The notes under the pieces: model-generated | What the model was told of the DNA's origin: nothing | Seen by the model: only the letters and a program-made list of their open reading frames with translations | Databases searched by the model: none | Program-made: the position numbers and the translations under genes | Shown here: positions 9,144 to 18,500 of the stretch, piece by piece | How positions within the stretch are numbered: position 1 is the first letter of the stretch | Layout of the letters: the number at the start of each line of letters is the position of its first letter | Assembly: GCF_017377745.1 (NCBI RefSeq) | Contig: NZ_JAFVMG010000011.1 | Span: 1 to 64,000 of the forward strand | Length of the DNA stretch: 64,000 nt | Source: Acetobacter suratthaniensis | GTDB taxonomy: Bacteria; Pseudomonadota; Alphaproteobacteria; Acetobacterales; Acetobacteraceae | Reading direction: 5' to 3'

Positions 9144-9174
9144 GCCCTGTCGGTAGTTCTCCCACCGACAGGGC
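9144..9174 (+). terminator. Hairpin after rdgB
   Basis: Eleven-base perfect arms GCCCTGTCGGT (9144-9154) and ACCGACAGGGC (9164-9174) with a nine-base loop, starting ten bases after the rdgB stop. No T run follows. Position and stem strength favour a transcript end. Confidence 0.55.
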
Positions 9175-9317
9175 ATGCACCACACGGACATCGCCCATAA
9201 TGATCCGGGATAAAAAAATAGAAAAATTCCTGACAGAACCAGAATCTGTCTGATCTGTTATTTTCTATGCCGTGAATGAATAAGGCCAGATACCACGCAG
9301 TGCTTACGCCGTAACAA

Positions 9318-10193
9318 TCAGTTTTCCAGCATAATTTTCTTGCCCCGCGAACCCGCTGTAACGGTCATTCCAATAGAAGCGCAGACAATACTGACAATAC
9401 CCAGCCACTTGATAAGGGGTAACTCTTCATGCAGCAGTAAAAGCCCTGCCAGCGCCCCTACAACCGGCTCACCACTTGTTAAAACCCCAAAAATCCGCAC
9501 GGGCAAACGCCGCAAGGCAAACATTTCCAGAGAATACGGAATAGCGCTCGACAATAAAGCCACCAGTACGGCCAGCATGATGACATGCGGCTGCATGATC
9601 AGCCGACTGGCATCAAGAATACTGAACGGCAAAACACACAGCGCAGCAAAGATCATTCCCAGAGCAGGCGCTTCCACGCCAAGGGCCTTCCCTGCTTTTT
9701 GCCCCATAATGATGTAAATACCCCAAAAGACGCCCGATACCGCCGCCAGCATGACGCCATTGATATTGAGAGCCGCCCCCCCGGCTGAAAACGGCAGTAA
9801 TAATGCCAGGCCCAGTATAACCAGCGTAATCCACCCGAAATCCTGCAAACGCCGCAGGCCAAACGTGGCGACCGTCAGCGGGCCAATAAATTCAATACCA
9901 AGCGCAACCCCCAGAGGAATACGGCTTATGGCCATGTAAAAAAATAAATTCATGGCCCCCAAAGACAGCCCATAGGGAAACGCCGCACGGATCATCCCCC
10001 ACGTGACCCGCACGCGCCAAACCCGAAAAACCCCAGACAGCAACACCGCGCCAATAGCCAGCCGCAAGGCGGTAACACTCGCAGGCCCCGTGACCATAAA
10101 GAGCTGCCGGGCAATGGAAACGCCAGAGGTTACTGAAACCATCGCGGCAACCATTGCGATAATGGGCACTATCAATTGTGATTTTTTATTCAT
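9318..10193 (-). CDS. EamA/RhtA-type transporter, probable amino acid or metabolite exporter
   Basis: Ten-helix drug/metabolite-transporter superfamily protein of 291 residues, made of two EamA repeats of five helices each. The segments GVALGIEFIGPLTVA, NINGVMLAAVSGVFWGIYI and SSAIPYSLEMFALRRLP resemble the threonine/homoserine exporter RhtA (YbiF), so an amino-acid efflux role is likely; the substrate is not shown. The gene and its flanks are more AT-rich than neighbours, with AT-rich codons (AAA, ATT) more frequent. It sits alone between rdgB (convergent) and trmJ. This may be an acquired or inserted gene, inferred only from composition. Confidence 0.85.
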   Translation of the reverse strand: MNKKSQLIVPIIAMVAAMVSVTSGVSIARQLFMVTGPASVTALRLAIGAVLLSGVFRVWRVRVTWGMIRAAFPYGLSLGAMNLFFYMAISRIPLGVALGIEFIGPLTVATFGLRRLQDFGWITLVILGLALLLPFSAGGAALNINGVMLAAVSGVFWGIYIIMGQKAGKALGVEAPALGMIFAALCVLPFSILDASRLIMQPHVIMLAVLVALLSSAIPYSLEMFALRRLPVRIFGVLTSGEPVVGALAGLLLLHEELPLIKWLGIVSIVCASIGMTVTAGSRGKKIMLEN

Positions 10194-10258
10194 TGCGCCA
10201 ATATTTATTTAAATAACCGGCATTGTATTGTTTTTGGTAATTAATAGTCCGCCTGCAT

Positions 10259-10278
10259 GGCCCCGCTGATACGGGGCC
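10259..10278 (-). terminator. Hairpin after trmJ
   Basis: Arms GGCCCCG (10259-10265) and CGGGGCC (10272-10278) around a six-base loop, ten bases beyond the trmJ stop on the minus strand. No T run follows directly. Confidence 0.4.
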
Positions 10279-10287
10279 TACAAGACA

Positions 10288-11055
10288 TCAGGAACGACGC
10301 GGGTGGGCCAGTTCGCGCACCACGCCGTGCAGGGTGCGCAGTTCCTGCTCCGTCACTTCGCCACGGGTAAAGAAATGGCGCAGGTTGCGCACCATTCCGG
10401 GGCGTTTTTCGGGATTGCGCAGAAAACCGCAATCATCCAGCTCGCGCTCCAGATGGGCGAAAAAATTCTCAAGCTCGCCCTTGGTGGCCACATGCGTCTC
10501 ATTGGTCATGAGGCCGCGCGGGGGCGTGCTATCCTCGGTCATCCACCATTCATACGCCATGATCATGACGGCCTGCGCCAGATTGAGCGACATGAAAGCG
10601 GGGTTGAGCGGGTAGCGGATCAGCGCATCCGCACGGGCCATGTCCTCGTTATCCAGCCCCGCACGTTCGGGGCCGAACATCAGCCCCACCTTGAGCCCAC
10701 GCTGGGTGGCGGCGCGTAGCTCGGCCGCGCCGCCGCGTGCGGTCATGACAGTTTTGACCACATGGCGCGGACGCGGACAGGTGGCATAGACATGATGCAG
10801 GTCGGCTATGGCATCATCCACCGTCTCATGCACGGTGGCGGCGTCCAGAATCCTGTCAGCCCCGGAGGCTGCGCGCCAGGCGCGTTCCTGCGGCCAGCCA
10901 TCACGCGGGGCGACAAGCCGCAGGTGGAACAACCCGCCATTAGCCATGGCGCGTGCCGTGGTGCCGACATTCTCCGCCATCTGCGGGCGCACGAGGATAA
11001 CCACGGGCGTATTGCCAATGGGTTCCAGCGGTGCGCCGCCATCACGCCCGGTCAT
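10288..11055 (-). CDS. trmJ: TrmJ-family tRNA/rRNA 2'-O-methyltransferase (SPOUT)
   Basis: Predicted S-adenosylmethionine-dependent methyltransferase that 2'-O-methylates a tRNA anticodon-loop nucleotide (position 32 in E. coli TrmJ). The 255 residues show the SPOUT knot signatures: NTPVVILVRPQMAENVGTTAR at the N-terminus, GLMFGPERAGLDNEDM, and YPLNPAFMSLNLAQAVMIMAYE for cofactor binding, followed by a helical tail. Its ATG overlaps the cysS stop by four bases (ATGA), so the two are translationally coupled. Family membership is clear; the exact target base is inferred. Confidence 0.9.
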   Translation of the reverse strand: MTGRDGGAPLEPIGNTPVVILVRPQMAENVGTTARAMANGGLFHLRLVAPRDGWPQERAWRAASGADRILDAATVHETVDDAIADLHHVYATCPRPRHVVKTVMTARGGAAELRAATQRGLKVGLMFGPERAGLDNEDMARADALIRYPLNPAFMSLNLAQAVMIMAYEWWMTEDSTPPRGLMTNETHVATKGELENFFAHLERELDDCGFLRNPEKRPGMVRNLRHFFTRGEVTEQELRTLHGVVRELAHPRRS

Positions 11056-12446
11056 GCGCGCCTCCAGCTTGTGCCCTCTCGGGTGTCTTCCAGTATAATG
11101 CCCTTGGCCTGCAATTCATCACGCAGGGCATCAGCGCGGGCAAAGTCGCGCGCCTTGCGCGCAGCCAGCCGCTCGGTAATCAGCGCGTCAATAACGGCAT
11201 CATCCTCGCTCGCCCCACCCCGAAACCACTCGCCGGGGCTTGCCTGCAGCAGGCCCATCAGCCCGGCACCCTGCCGCAGGGCCAACGCTGCCTCGTGGTT
11301 GCCTGCAAGGGCGGCATCGGCCAGTGCATGCAGTTCAGCTATGGCCTTGGGGGTGTTCAGATCGTCCGCCAGCGCTTCCAGAACGCCGTGGAGCATGGGG
11401 GCGTCAAGCGGGGTATCATCCGCCGCATCCGCAACACCACCCGCTTCCAGTGCGCGGTAAAAGCGATCCAGCGTGCGCCGCGCTTCGGCCAGTCCGGCCT
11501 GTGTGTAATTGAGGGTGGAGCGATACTGCGCGCCCAGCAGCAAAAGGCGCAGGGCCTCCGCCGGGGCCTGAGCCAGCACATCGCGGATGGTCAGGAAATT
11601 GCCCAGTGACTTGGACATTTTCTCGCCATCCACAAGCAGCATCGCGTTATGCACCCAGTAATTGGCAAAACGCCCACCAGGAAAGCAGCACAGGCTCTGC
11701 GCACGCTCGTTTTCGTGGTGGGGGAACAGAAGATCCGACCCGCCGCCATGAATATCGAAACTGTCGCCCAGATAGCGGTGCGACATGGCCGAACATTCGA
11801 TATGCCAGCCCGGACGCCCCCGGCCCCACGGGCTGTCCCAGCCGGGCTGCTCGGCATCCGAGGGCTTCCACAGCACGAAATCACCCGCCGCCTTCTTGTA
11901 GGGAGCGACCTCGACACGCGCACCGGCCTCAAGCTCGTCAGGATTACGGCCTGACAACGCACCGTATGAGGCAAACGAGCCAACCGAGAACAGCACATGC
12001 CCCTCGGCCTCATAGGCGTGGCCGTTTTCGATCAGGCGGGCGATCATGGCCTGCATTTCGGCAATGTTATGGGTCGCACGCGGCTCGATATCGGGCGGCA
12101 GCACACCAAGAGCCGCAAGATCCGCATGGAATTCCTGCGTGGTGCGCTGCGTCAGTGCTGCAATATCCTCGCCATTGGCGCGGGCGCGGGCGGTAATCTT
12201 GTCATCCACATCCGTGATGTTGCGCACGAAGGTCACACGCGGATACAGGTGGCGCAGGAGCCGCACCAGCACATCCGCTGTCAGCATGGCGCGCAGGTTG
12301 CCGATATGCGCCAGATCATACACCGTGGGGCCACAGTAATAGACCGTGACATGCTCGGGGTTGAGCGGCACGAACGGCACGGTGGCGCGCCGCTGGCTGT
12401 CATGCAGGGACAGGGTCGGCTGTGATCTTTGCGGAGCGTCAGACAT
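11052..12446 (-). CDS. cysS: Cysteine--tRNA ligase
   Basis: Class I aminoacyl-tRNA synthetase charging tRNA-Cys, cytoplasmic monomer. The 464-residue protein has YYCGPTVYDLAHIGN with the zinc-binding Cys and the HIGH-type motif (HIGN), the WHIECSAM and HGGGSDLLFPHHENE zinc/cysteine site, and KMSKSLGNF near residue 270. The helical C-terminal domain is complete. Start ATG 12446 is followed by a short non-conserved lead of about 20 residues. It overlaps trmJ downstream. Divergent from the tRNA-Thr gene. Confidence 0.97.
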   Translation of the reverse strand: MSDAPQRSQPTLSLHDSQRRATVPFVPLNPEHVTVYYCGPTVYDLAHIGNLRAMLTADVLVRLLRHLYPRVTFVRNITDVDDKITARARANGEDIAALTQRTTQEFHADLAALGVLPPDIEPRATHNIAEMQAMIARLIENGHAYEAEGHVLFSVGSFASYGALSGRNPDELEAGARVEVAPYKKAAGDFVLWKPSDAEQPGWDSPWGRGRPGWHIECSAMSHRYLGDSFDIHGGGSDLLFPHHENERAQSLCCFPGGRFANYWVHNAMLLVDGEKMSKSLGNFLTIRDVLAQAPAEALRLLLLGAQYRSTLNYTQAGLAEARRTLDRFYRALEAGGVADAADDTPLDAPMLHGVLEALADDLNTPKAIAELHALADAALAGNHEAALALRQGAGLMGLLQASPGEWFRGGASEDDAVIDALITERLAARKARDFARADALRDELQAKGIILEDTREGTSWRRA

Positions 12447-12527
12447 GACCGCCTAATTGCGCCAGCCGCGAAAGCGATGCAAGACGCCCCGCAGCCAAAA
12501 AAGCATGAGCACACGCAAAAACAGGGC

Positions 12528-12558
12528 TTGACGGAACAGTCGGATTTTCGCTTATAGT
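12528..12558 (+). promoter_or_regulatory. Promoter of tRNA-Thr
   Basis: TTGACG (12528-12533) and TATAGT (12553-12558), separated by 19 bases (18 if TTATAG is used), end 25 bases before the mature tRNA. A GC-rich stretch CCCGCCC follows the -10, resembling the discriminator of stringently controlled stable-RNA promoters. Confidence 0.6.
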
Positions 12559-12583
12559 CCCGCCCTGTGCGTAAAAGCGCCGT

Positions 12584-12658
12584 GCCCTTATAGCTCAGTG
12601 GTAGAGCAACCGCCTTGTAAGCGGTAGGTCGTGGGTTCAAATCCTACTGGGGGCACCA
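12584..12658 (+). tRNA. tRNA-Thr (anticodon TGT)
   Basis: Full cloverleaf: acceptor GCCCTTA / TGGGGGC (with two G-T pairs), D arm GCTC-GAGC, anticodon arm ACCGC-CTTGTAA-GCGGT with TGT at the anticodon, T arm GTGGG-TTCAAAT-CCTAC, encoded CCA. It reads ACA and, by wobble, other Thr codons. It lies between divergent cysS and convergent folC. Confidence 0.97.
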
Positions 12659-12735
12659 CTTTTTTCCCTATAGTGCCAGTATGGCGTTACCGCCGATTCG
12701 GCCCAGACTGGCGGCAAACAGGCCCGCTGTGCGCC

Positions 12736-14079
12736 TTAGCGTGCGCGCCAGCCGTCCTGCCTGAGCGCTACACCAGCCAGATACAGGCTGCCACAGATCA
12801 GCACCCGGCCATGGGCCTGCCCATCCGCTACCGCTTGTGCGGCAATCTCACCGAGCGCACGCGCCAGCGTGGGGCCAACCTGCGCCCGCCCACCCGAAGC
12901 CCTTACGATGTCTTCCACCGGCAAAGCCAGATGCTGCTCCGGCTCGCTAATGGCCCACAGACCCGTGGCAAACGGCAGAATCGGCCCCAAAAAGCCCGTG
13001 GCATCCTTGGTCTGCTTCATACCCACCAGCATATGCAGCGGCGCGTCCGCCCAGCCGGGCAGCGCACCAGCCAGCGCATCGCCCGCACCGGGGTTATGCC
13101 CGCCGTCGAGCCATAGCTCCCACCCGGCAGGCAGCAGGGCCGCCAGCGTGCCGTGCAGGCGCTGCATACGCGCAGGCCATGAGACCCGGCCCACACCCTG
13201 CCATGCCGCCTCCGGCACAGTCAGGCCGGACAGGCGCAGGGCCTCCACGGCCAGACCCGCATTTTCACACTGCCACGGCCCCGGCAGCGAGGGCGCAGGC
13301 AGCTCAAGCGTGCCAAAACGATCCGTCAGGCGCAGGCCTGCACTCACACTCAGGCTACCACCACGAGTCGTATGCATATCGACAGGCAGGGGTTCTACCG
13401 TCCAGTCCTGCCCACGGCAGGCGAGTGGCGCCCCCAGCTTTGCGGCTTCGGCCTGTAGCACGGCCAGCACCTCGGGGTGCTGGTGGCCGGTTACAACCGG
13501 CACACCGGGTTTGATAATCCCGGCTTTTTCCATCGCGATGGCCGCAAGCGTATCGCCCAGAAACGCCTCATGATCGCGCGAGATGGCGGTTATCACGCAG
13601 GCGGCGGGGCGGGTCAGCACGTTCGTGGCATCGCACCGCCCGCCCAGACCCACCTCGATAATGGCCAGTTCAGCGGGGTGGCGGGCAAACAGCACGAAAC
13701 CCGCAGCCGTCAGCACTTCGAAAACGGTAATGGGCGCACCCTCATTAACCCGCTCGATTTCCTCCAGCGTCGCCACCAGCTCGGCTTCGCTGACCAGTTG
13801 CCCCGCAATACGGAAGCGCTCGGTCACATCCACCAGATGCGGCGATGTCATGACATGCACGCGCCAGCCCGCTGCCTCGCCCAGAGCACGCAGCGTGGCG
13901 CAGGTGCTCCCCTTGCCGTTGGTACCGGCCACATGAATAACCGGCGGCAACCTGTTTTCGGGGTGGCCCAGACGGGCCAGCAGCGCCTGCAGACGATCGA
14001 GCGAAAGGTCGATCAGGGCTGGATACAGGCGGTTGAGCCGTTCCAGAATTTCTCCGGGGCGGCCAGTAAACTCCGTCAT
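12736..14079 (-). CDS. folC: Bifunctional folylpolyglutamate synthase/dihydrofolate synthase
   Basis: Adds Glu to dihydropteroate to make dihydrofolate and extends the polyglutamate tail. The 447 residues contain the Mur-ligase-type P-loop HVAGTNGKGSTCA, MTSPHLVDVTERFRI, EVGLGGRCDATNV, and the C-terminal DGGHNPGAGDALAGALP. Start ATG 14079 is chosen because AGGGGG lies nine bases upstream and the protein then begins MTEFTGRPGEILERLN as in relatives; a longer frame to 14181 would overlap accD. It follows accD by 34 bases on the same strand, a common alphaproteobacterial pair. folP is elsewhere in the window, at 27 kb. Confidence 0.95.
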   Translation of the reverse strand: MTEFTGRPGEILERLNRLYPALIDLSLDRLQALLARLGHPENRLPPVIHVAGTNGKGSTCATLRALGEAAGWRVHVMTSPHLVDVTERFRIAGQLVSEAELVATLEEIERVNEGAPITVFEVLTAAGFVLFARHPAELAIIEVGLGGRCDATNVLTRPAACVITAISRDHEAFLGDTLAAIAMEKAGIIKPGVPVVTGHQHPEVLAVLQAEAAKLGAPLACRGQDWTVEPLPVDMHTTRGGSLSVSAGLRLTDRFGTLELPAPSLPGPWQCENAGLAVEALRLSGLTVPEAAWQGVGRVSWPARMQRLHGTLAALLPAGWELWLDGGHNPGAGDALAGALPGWADAPLHMLVGMKQTKDATGFLGPILPFATGLWAISEPEQHLALPVEDIVRASGGRAQVGPTLARALGEIAAQAVADGQAHGRVLICGSLYLAGVALRQDGWRAR

Positions 14080-14113
14080 GGCCGTAGCCCCCTGCCCGGT
14101 GGCCACGGGGCGC

Positions 14114-15019
14114 TTACTCCGCTGCCCGTGCGGGTTCCGCCTTTTTGGGCGGCGGCGGGGCCGTAACATCGGCAGGGGCACGTGTCAGCAGACCGATAAC
14201 CCGTGCCAGAGCCGCGGGGATATTCTTGCGCGCCACCACCATGTCCAGCATGCCATGATCAAGCAGGTATTCGGAGCGCTGGAAGCCCGGCGGCAGCTTT
14301 TCACGCACCGTATCTTCGATCACGCGCGGGCCAGCAAAGCCGATCAGGGCATTGGGTTCGCCAATCTGCACATCACCCAGCATGGCGAAAGAGGCCGTAA
14401 CCCCGCCCGTGGTGGGGTTGGTCAGCACGACAATATAGGGCAGGCCCGCATCGCGCAGCATCTGCACCGCAACGGTGGTGCGCGGCATCTGCATAAGGCT
14501 GATAACGCCTTCCTGCATGCGTGCCCCGCCTGAAGCAGTAAACACCACCAGCGGTGATTTCTGCAAAATGGCCAGACGGGCAGCCGCTACAAAGCGCTCG
14601 CCAAAGGCCGCGCCCATGGTGCCCGCCATGAACTCAAACGCCATAACCGCCACAACAGCGGGATGGCCGCCAATGGTGCCATGCGCCACCGCGAGGGATT
14701 CGTCCTCATGGCTTTTGGCGCGGGCATCCTTCAGGCGGTCGGTATATTTTTTCTGATCGCGGAAGCCCAGCGGATCAACCGGAGCCTGCGGCAGTTCGAT
14801 ACGGCTGAACACGCCGTTATCAAACGTCCATTTCAGGCGGTCGGCCACAAGGGCGCGCATGTGGTGTCCACAATGCGGACACACGTTCTGGGCCTTGCGC
14901 AGCTCCTTGCTGAGCAGCATCTGGTTACAGGACTCACAGGTGGTCCACAGATTATCCGGCACCTCACGACGCAGAAGGCCGCGAAGTTTGGGACGGACAT
15001 ATTCGGTGATCCAGCTCAT
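14114..15019 (-). CDS. accD: Acetyl-CoA carboxylase carboxyltransferase subunit beta
   Basis: Transfers carboxyl from biotin carrier to acetyl-CoA, the first committed step of fatty acid synthesis, in complex with AccA. The 301-residue protein has the N-terminal zinc ribbon (CESC then CPHC about 18 residues on) and the crotonase-fold carboxyltransferase core, with FTASGGARMQEG and NPTTGGVTASFAMLGD. The tail is Pro/Ala/Lys-rich. The ATG at 15019 begins MSWITEYVRPKL, the family N-terminus. It is upstream of folC. The usual trpA partner upstream is absent; trxA is there instead. Confidence 0.96.
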   Translation of the reverse strand: MSWITEYVRPKLRGLLRREVPDNLWTTCESCNQMLLSKELRKAQNVCPHCGHHMRALVADRLKWTFDNGVFSRIELPQAPVDPLGFRDQKKYTDRLKDARAKSHEDESLAVAHGTIGGHPAVVAVMAFEFMAGTMGAAFGERFVAAARLAILQKSPLVVFTASGGARMQEGVISLMQMPRTTVAVQMLRDAGLPYIVVLTNPTTGGVTASFAMLGDVQIGEPNALIGFAGPRVIEDTVREKLPPGFQRSEYLLDHGMLDMVVARKNIPAALARVIGLLTRAPADVTAPPPPKKAEPARAAE

Positions 15020-15132
15020 CGTAAACCCTGTGCCTGCGCTATGATTACTGCCGACCGGAATGCGGCCCAAACGCCTGCATTACGCTGGCCGCGCCATTCT
15101 GCCAAGCTTTATGGCGCGGCCATACCGTCTGT

Positions 15133-15459
15133 TCAGGCTGCGGATTCAACCCATGCACGCAGCTGGCTCTTGGGCAGAGCGCCTACTTTCGTCTCCAGAA
15201 CCTTGCCATCACGCACCAGCATGAGGGTCGGAATGCTGCGCACGCCATAGGTGTTGGGGGTGAGGGGATTCTCGTCAATATTCACCTTGGCAACCGTGAC
15301 CTTGCCCTGCAGATCGCGCCCGATTTCTTCAAGGGCCGGGCCGATCATCTTGCACGGGCCGCACCATTCGGCCCAGAAATCGACCAGCACAAGGCCGGAC
15401 GCCTTGAGGACATCGGCCTCGAAGCTGGAATCGCTGACAGCCAGAGTATGTTCGCTCAT
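15133..15459 (-). CDS. trxA: Thioredoxin
   Basis: Small cytosolic dithiol reductant. The 108 residues include VDFWAEWCGPCKMIGP with the redox pair WCGPC, the cis-proline segment SIPTLMLVRDGK, and a normal C-terminal helix. ATG 15459 is preceded by AGGGAAATTCCGAAC, with AGGGAA about 9 bases upstream. It lies 98 bases after addA on the same strand; this addA-trxA neighbourhood is common in alphaproteobacteria. Confidence 0.97.
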   Translation of the reverse strand: MSEHTLAVSDSSFEADVLKASGLVLVDFWAEWCGPCKMIGPALEEIGRDLQGKVTVAKVNIDENPLTPNTYGVRSIPTLMLVRDGKVLETKVGALPKSQLRAWVESAA

Positions 15460-15556
15460 GTTCGGAATTTCCCTGCTTTAGAAACACCCCACGGGGCCAG
15501 CCGCCCCGGAGGCTGGTTTTTTCAGTCCCCTACACTTAGGGCGACCACGGGCCGGG

Positions 15557-18500
15557 TCAAGGGGCGGCGGGGTGGTTGGCCTGCGGGGCGTGACTGTCCA
15601 GCAGCGTATCGGGCAGCTGATCAACCCGCGGCCCTTCAGTCCAGACCAGCATGCACACAATGGTGCGCTCGGGCCACAGGGCACGCAGCAGGGCGCGGTA
15701 CGCTGCCATCTGCCGCAGGTAGAGCACGGGCGTATCCTGCACGCGGGCGGGCGGGTGGCGGCCACTTTTGTAATCGCACACCACAACCTGCGTGGGCAGC
15801 ACGCACAGGCGATCCACCTGCCCCATGATAACCTGCCCGCCCGCCACACCGGCCAGACGCTGCTCGGCCCGCGCTGAGGGTGAAAACAGCGGCGCGAGAT
15901 CAGGAGCCTGCAACACGGCCACCACCTGCCCGGCCAGTATTTGGGCATCGTGCGTATCTAACCCGCTGGACGGGCGCATGAGCCAGCGCCGCGCCAGTTC
16001 CAGATGCCGCGCGGGCGGATGATCGGGCAGGAACTGCAACAGCGCATGCACCATGTTGCCCCGGTGAAACGCCGCCTCACGCGCCTTGCCCGGCGGCAAT
16101 CCGCCGACTGCCAGCGGAGAACGCGCGGGCGGGAGCGGGCCTAACATCGCATCATCCGGGCGGGCGGGAGCCAGCGGGCGCGCCAGCGGGGCTTCCGCCA
16201 CGGGGGCGATGGCCCGCCACTCCGGCGCACGCCCTGCCCACTCTGGCAGCGCTGCTGGCGGCGTGTCTGGCAACGCGACGGGGGCAGAATCGGCGGCACG
16301 GCCCGTACCCGCCGGGGGGGCTGGCGTTTGGGCGGGGACCTGCGTGGGGGCGGGTGTGTGGGCGTTTTCTTCCAGCACCAGCATATCGCCCGGCCAGTCT
16401 CCGGGGGGGGGAGCCTCCCCCTCCGGCACAGACGTATCGTTCCACGCCACGCTGCGTGCGCCCGCACGCTCAAACCCCTCGCGGCAGCGTTCGTACCAGC
16501 TTTCAGCCGGAACCGTGCGGCCCGGTCGCCAGCCGCACACCACCAGCCGTTCGGCCGCGCGTGTAAGGGCCACGTAAAGCAGGCGGTTATATTCCTCCAC
16601 CGCACGCGCCCGGGCTGTTTCGGCCAGAGCGCGGGTCAGCCCCACGCCCATCGCCACGCGGGGCGTATAAAGCGGCACATCCAGCCCGCTTAGCCTGTCC
16701 TGCGCCCAGAACAGCCTGTCCTCCGAACGGGGGGCCGAGACTGTATCGGGCAAAATGACCAGCCGCGCCTGCAAGCCTTTGGAACCATGCGCCGTCATGA
16801 CCCGCACGGCATTGCCCCCCGCCTCGGCCTCGCGCCGGACAGTCTCGCGGGAATGGCGCAGCCAATGCACGAAGCCCTGTAACGAGGGTGGGTGCTGCTC
16901 CTGATAGCGCAGGGCGGCAGAGAGCAGTTCATCCAGCGGTTCCGCCGCCTCCGGCCCCAGTCGCGCCAGCAGGCGTGCACGCCCGCCAAGCTGGCCCAGC
17001 GCCATCGACAGCAAGGCATACGGCCCCAGATAATCCACCCGCCCGAACAGCGTATCGAGCACATGCCACGCCTGCGCCCAGTCTGCCCGCTCGGCATGGC
17101 GCGTGCGCAGGGCCGACCACAGGGGTTCATGCGCCCCACGCCCCGTAGCCAGCGCCATCAGGCTGTCATCGCTCAGCCCGCCGAGGGGCGATGTCAGCAC
17201 GCAGGCGAGTGTCAGGTCATCCTGCGGCAGCAGCAGGGCCGAACACAGGGCCATGAGATCCTGCACCGCCAGTTGATCCGCCAGCCCCGTACGCACCAGT
17301 GTTGCGACGGGAATATCCTGCTCCTTGAGAGCACGCACCAGCATGGGTACGAAAGAGGAGCGGCGTGGCACCAGCACCAGTACATCCGCCGGGGTCAGCG
17401 GGGTTTCTCCCGCTGCCGGGGGGGCAGCAAGCTGGGCCGCGATATAGCGGGCCAGTGCATCAGCCAGTTTCTGGCGCGGGCTGGGGCGCGTTGTATTGGT
17501 GCGCACGGGCTGCCACGGGCTGGCATCTTCCGCCGCATCCTGCGTTTCGGCCAGCGGCCACAACTCCACCCGCCCGCCCTGACCCGGCCGGGCGGTAATA
17601 TGGCGCATCCCGCGCTCACGCGCCTCCACCACGCCGCGCGCGGCCTCGGGGCTGTCGAACACCGCATCCACCAGCGCCAGAACCGGGGCCGTGGAACGGA
17701 AAGACACCGTCAGTTCGGGTTCGCACCAGGGTAGGCCCGCCTGCTCCGCCCGCTGCTTGAAACGGGCACGCCATGCCCGGAAGGCCTCAGGGTCAGCCCC
17801 CTGAAAACCGTAGATGGACTGCTTGTAGTCCCCCACCGCAAACACCGTGCGCGGTCCGGCCTCCTGTGCGCGTGATCCCGCGCCGGAGAAAAACTCCTCG
17901 GTCAGATCCCCCGCGATCCGCCACTGCTCTGGCGAGGTATCCTGCACCTCGTCCAGCAGCAGATGATCAATCCCGCCATCGAGCTTGTAGAGCACCCACG
18001 CCGCCCCCGGTTCGCGCAGCAGGGATAAGGTGCTGCGGATCAGGTCATCATACTCAAGCTGGCCCTGTAACGCCTTGCGCGCATCGTACAGCCGCGACAC
18101 GGGGGCGACTGTCTGCAACAGAGCGCTCCCCAGCCGGGCAAGCGCACAGGCGCGGCGGTTTTCCTCCACCGCGATAATCCGCTCGGCTTCGCGCAGCAGG
18201 GCTTCAGCCGCCTGTGTGCAGGTTTCCGCCAGCTTGGCGGTAATCAGCCCCTGCTTGCGGGGCCTGCCATCGCGCGTGAGCAGGCCATCGCGCCAGTCCG
18301 CCCACCGCGCCGCACGCTCGGGCGGGGGCAGGGCCAGCCAGTCCAGCAGGTTGAGCGTGTTGGTTTTGATAGCGGGCGTGCCTTTTTCAGACAGTTCCAG
18401 CAGGGCCGCACGGACTGCCCCTTCCCCCGCGAAAGCCGTGCAGGCTTGGGTGACAAGCACCTGATCGGGTGTATCCGGCGCGTCCACTGACAGGCCCAGA

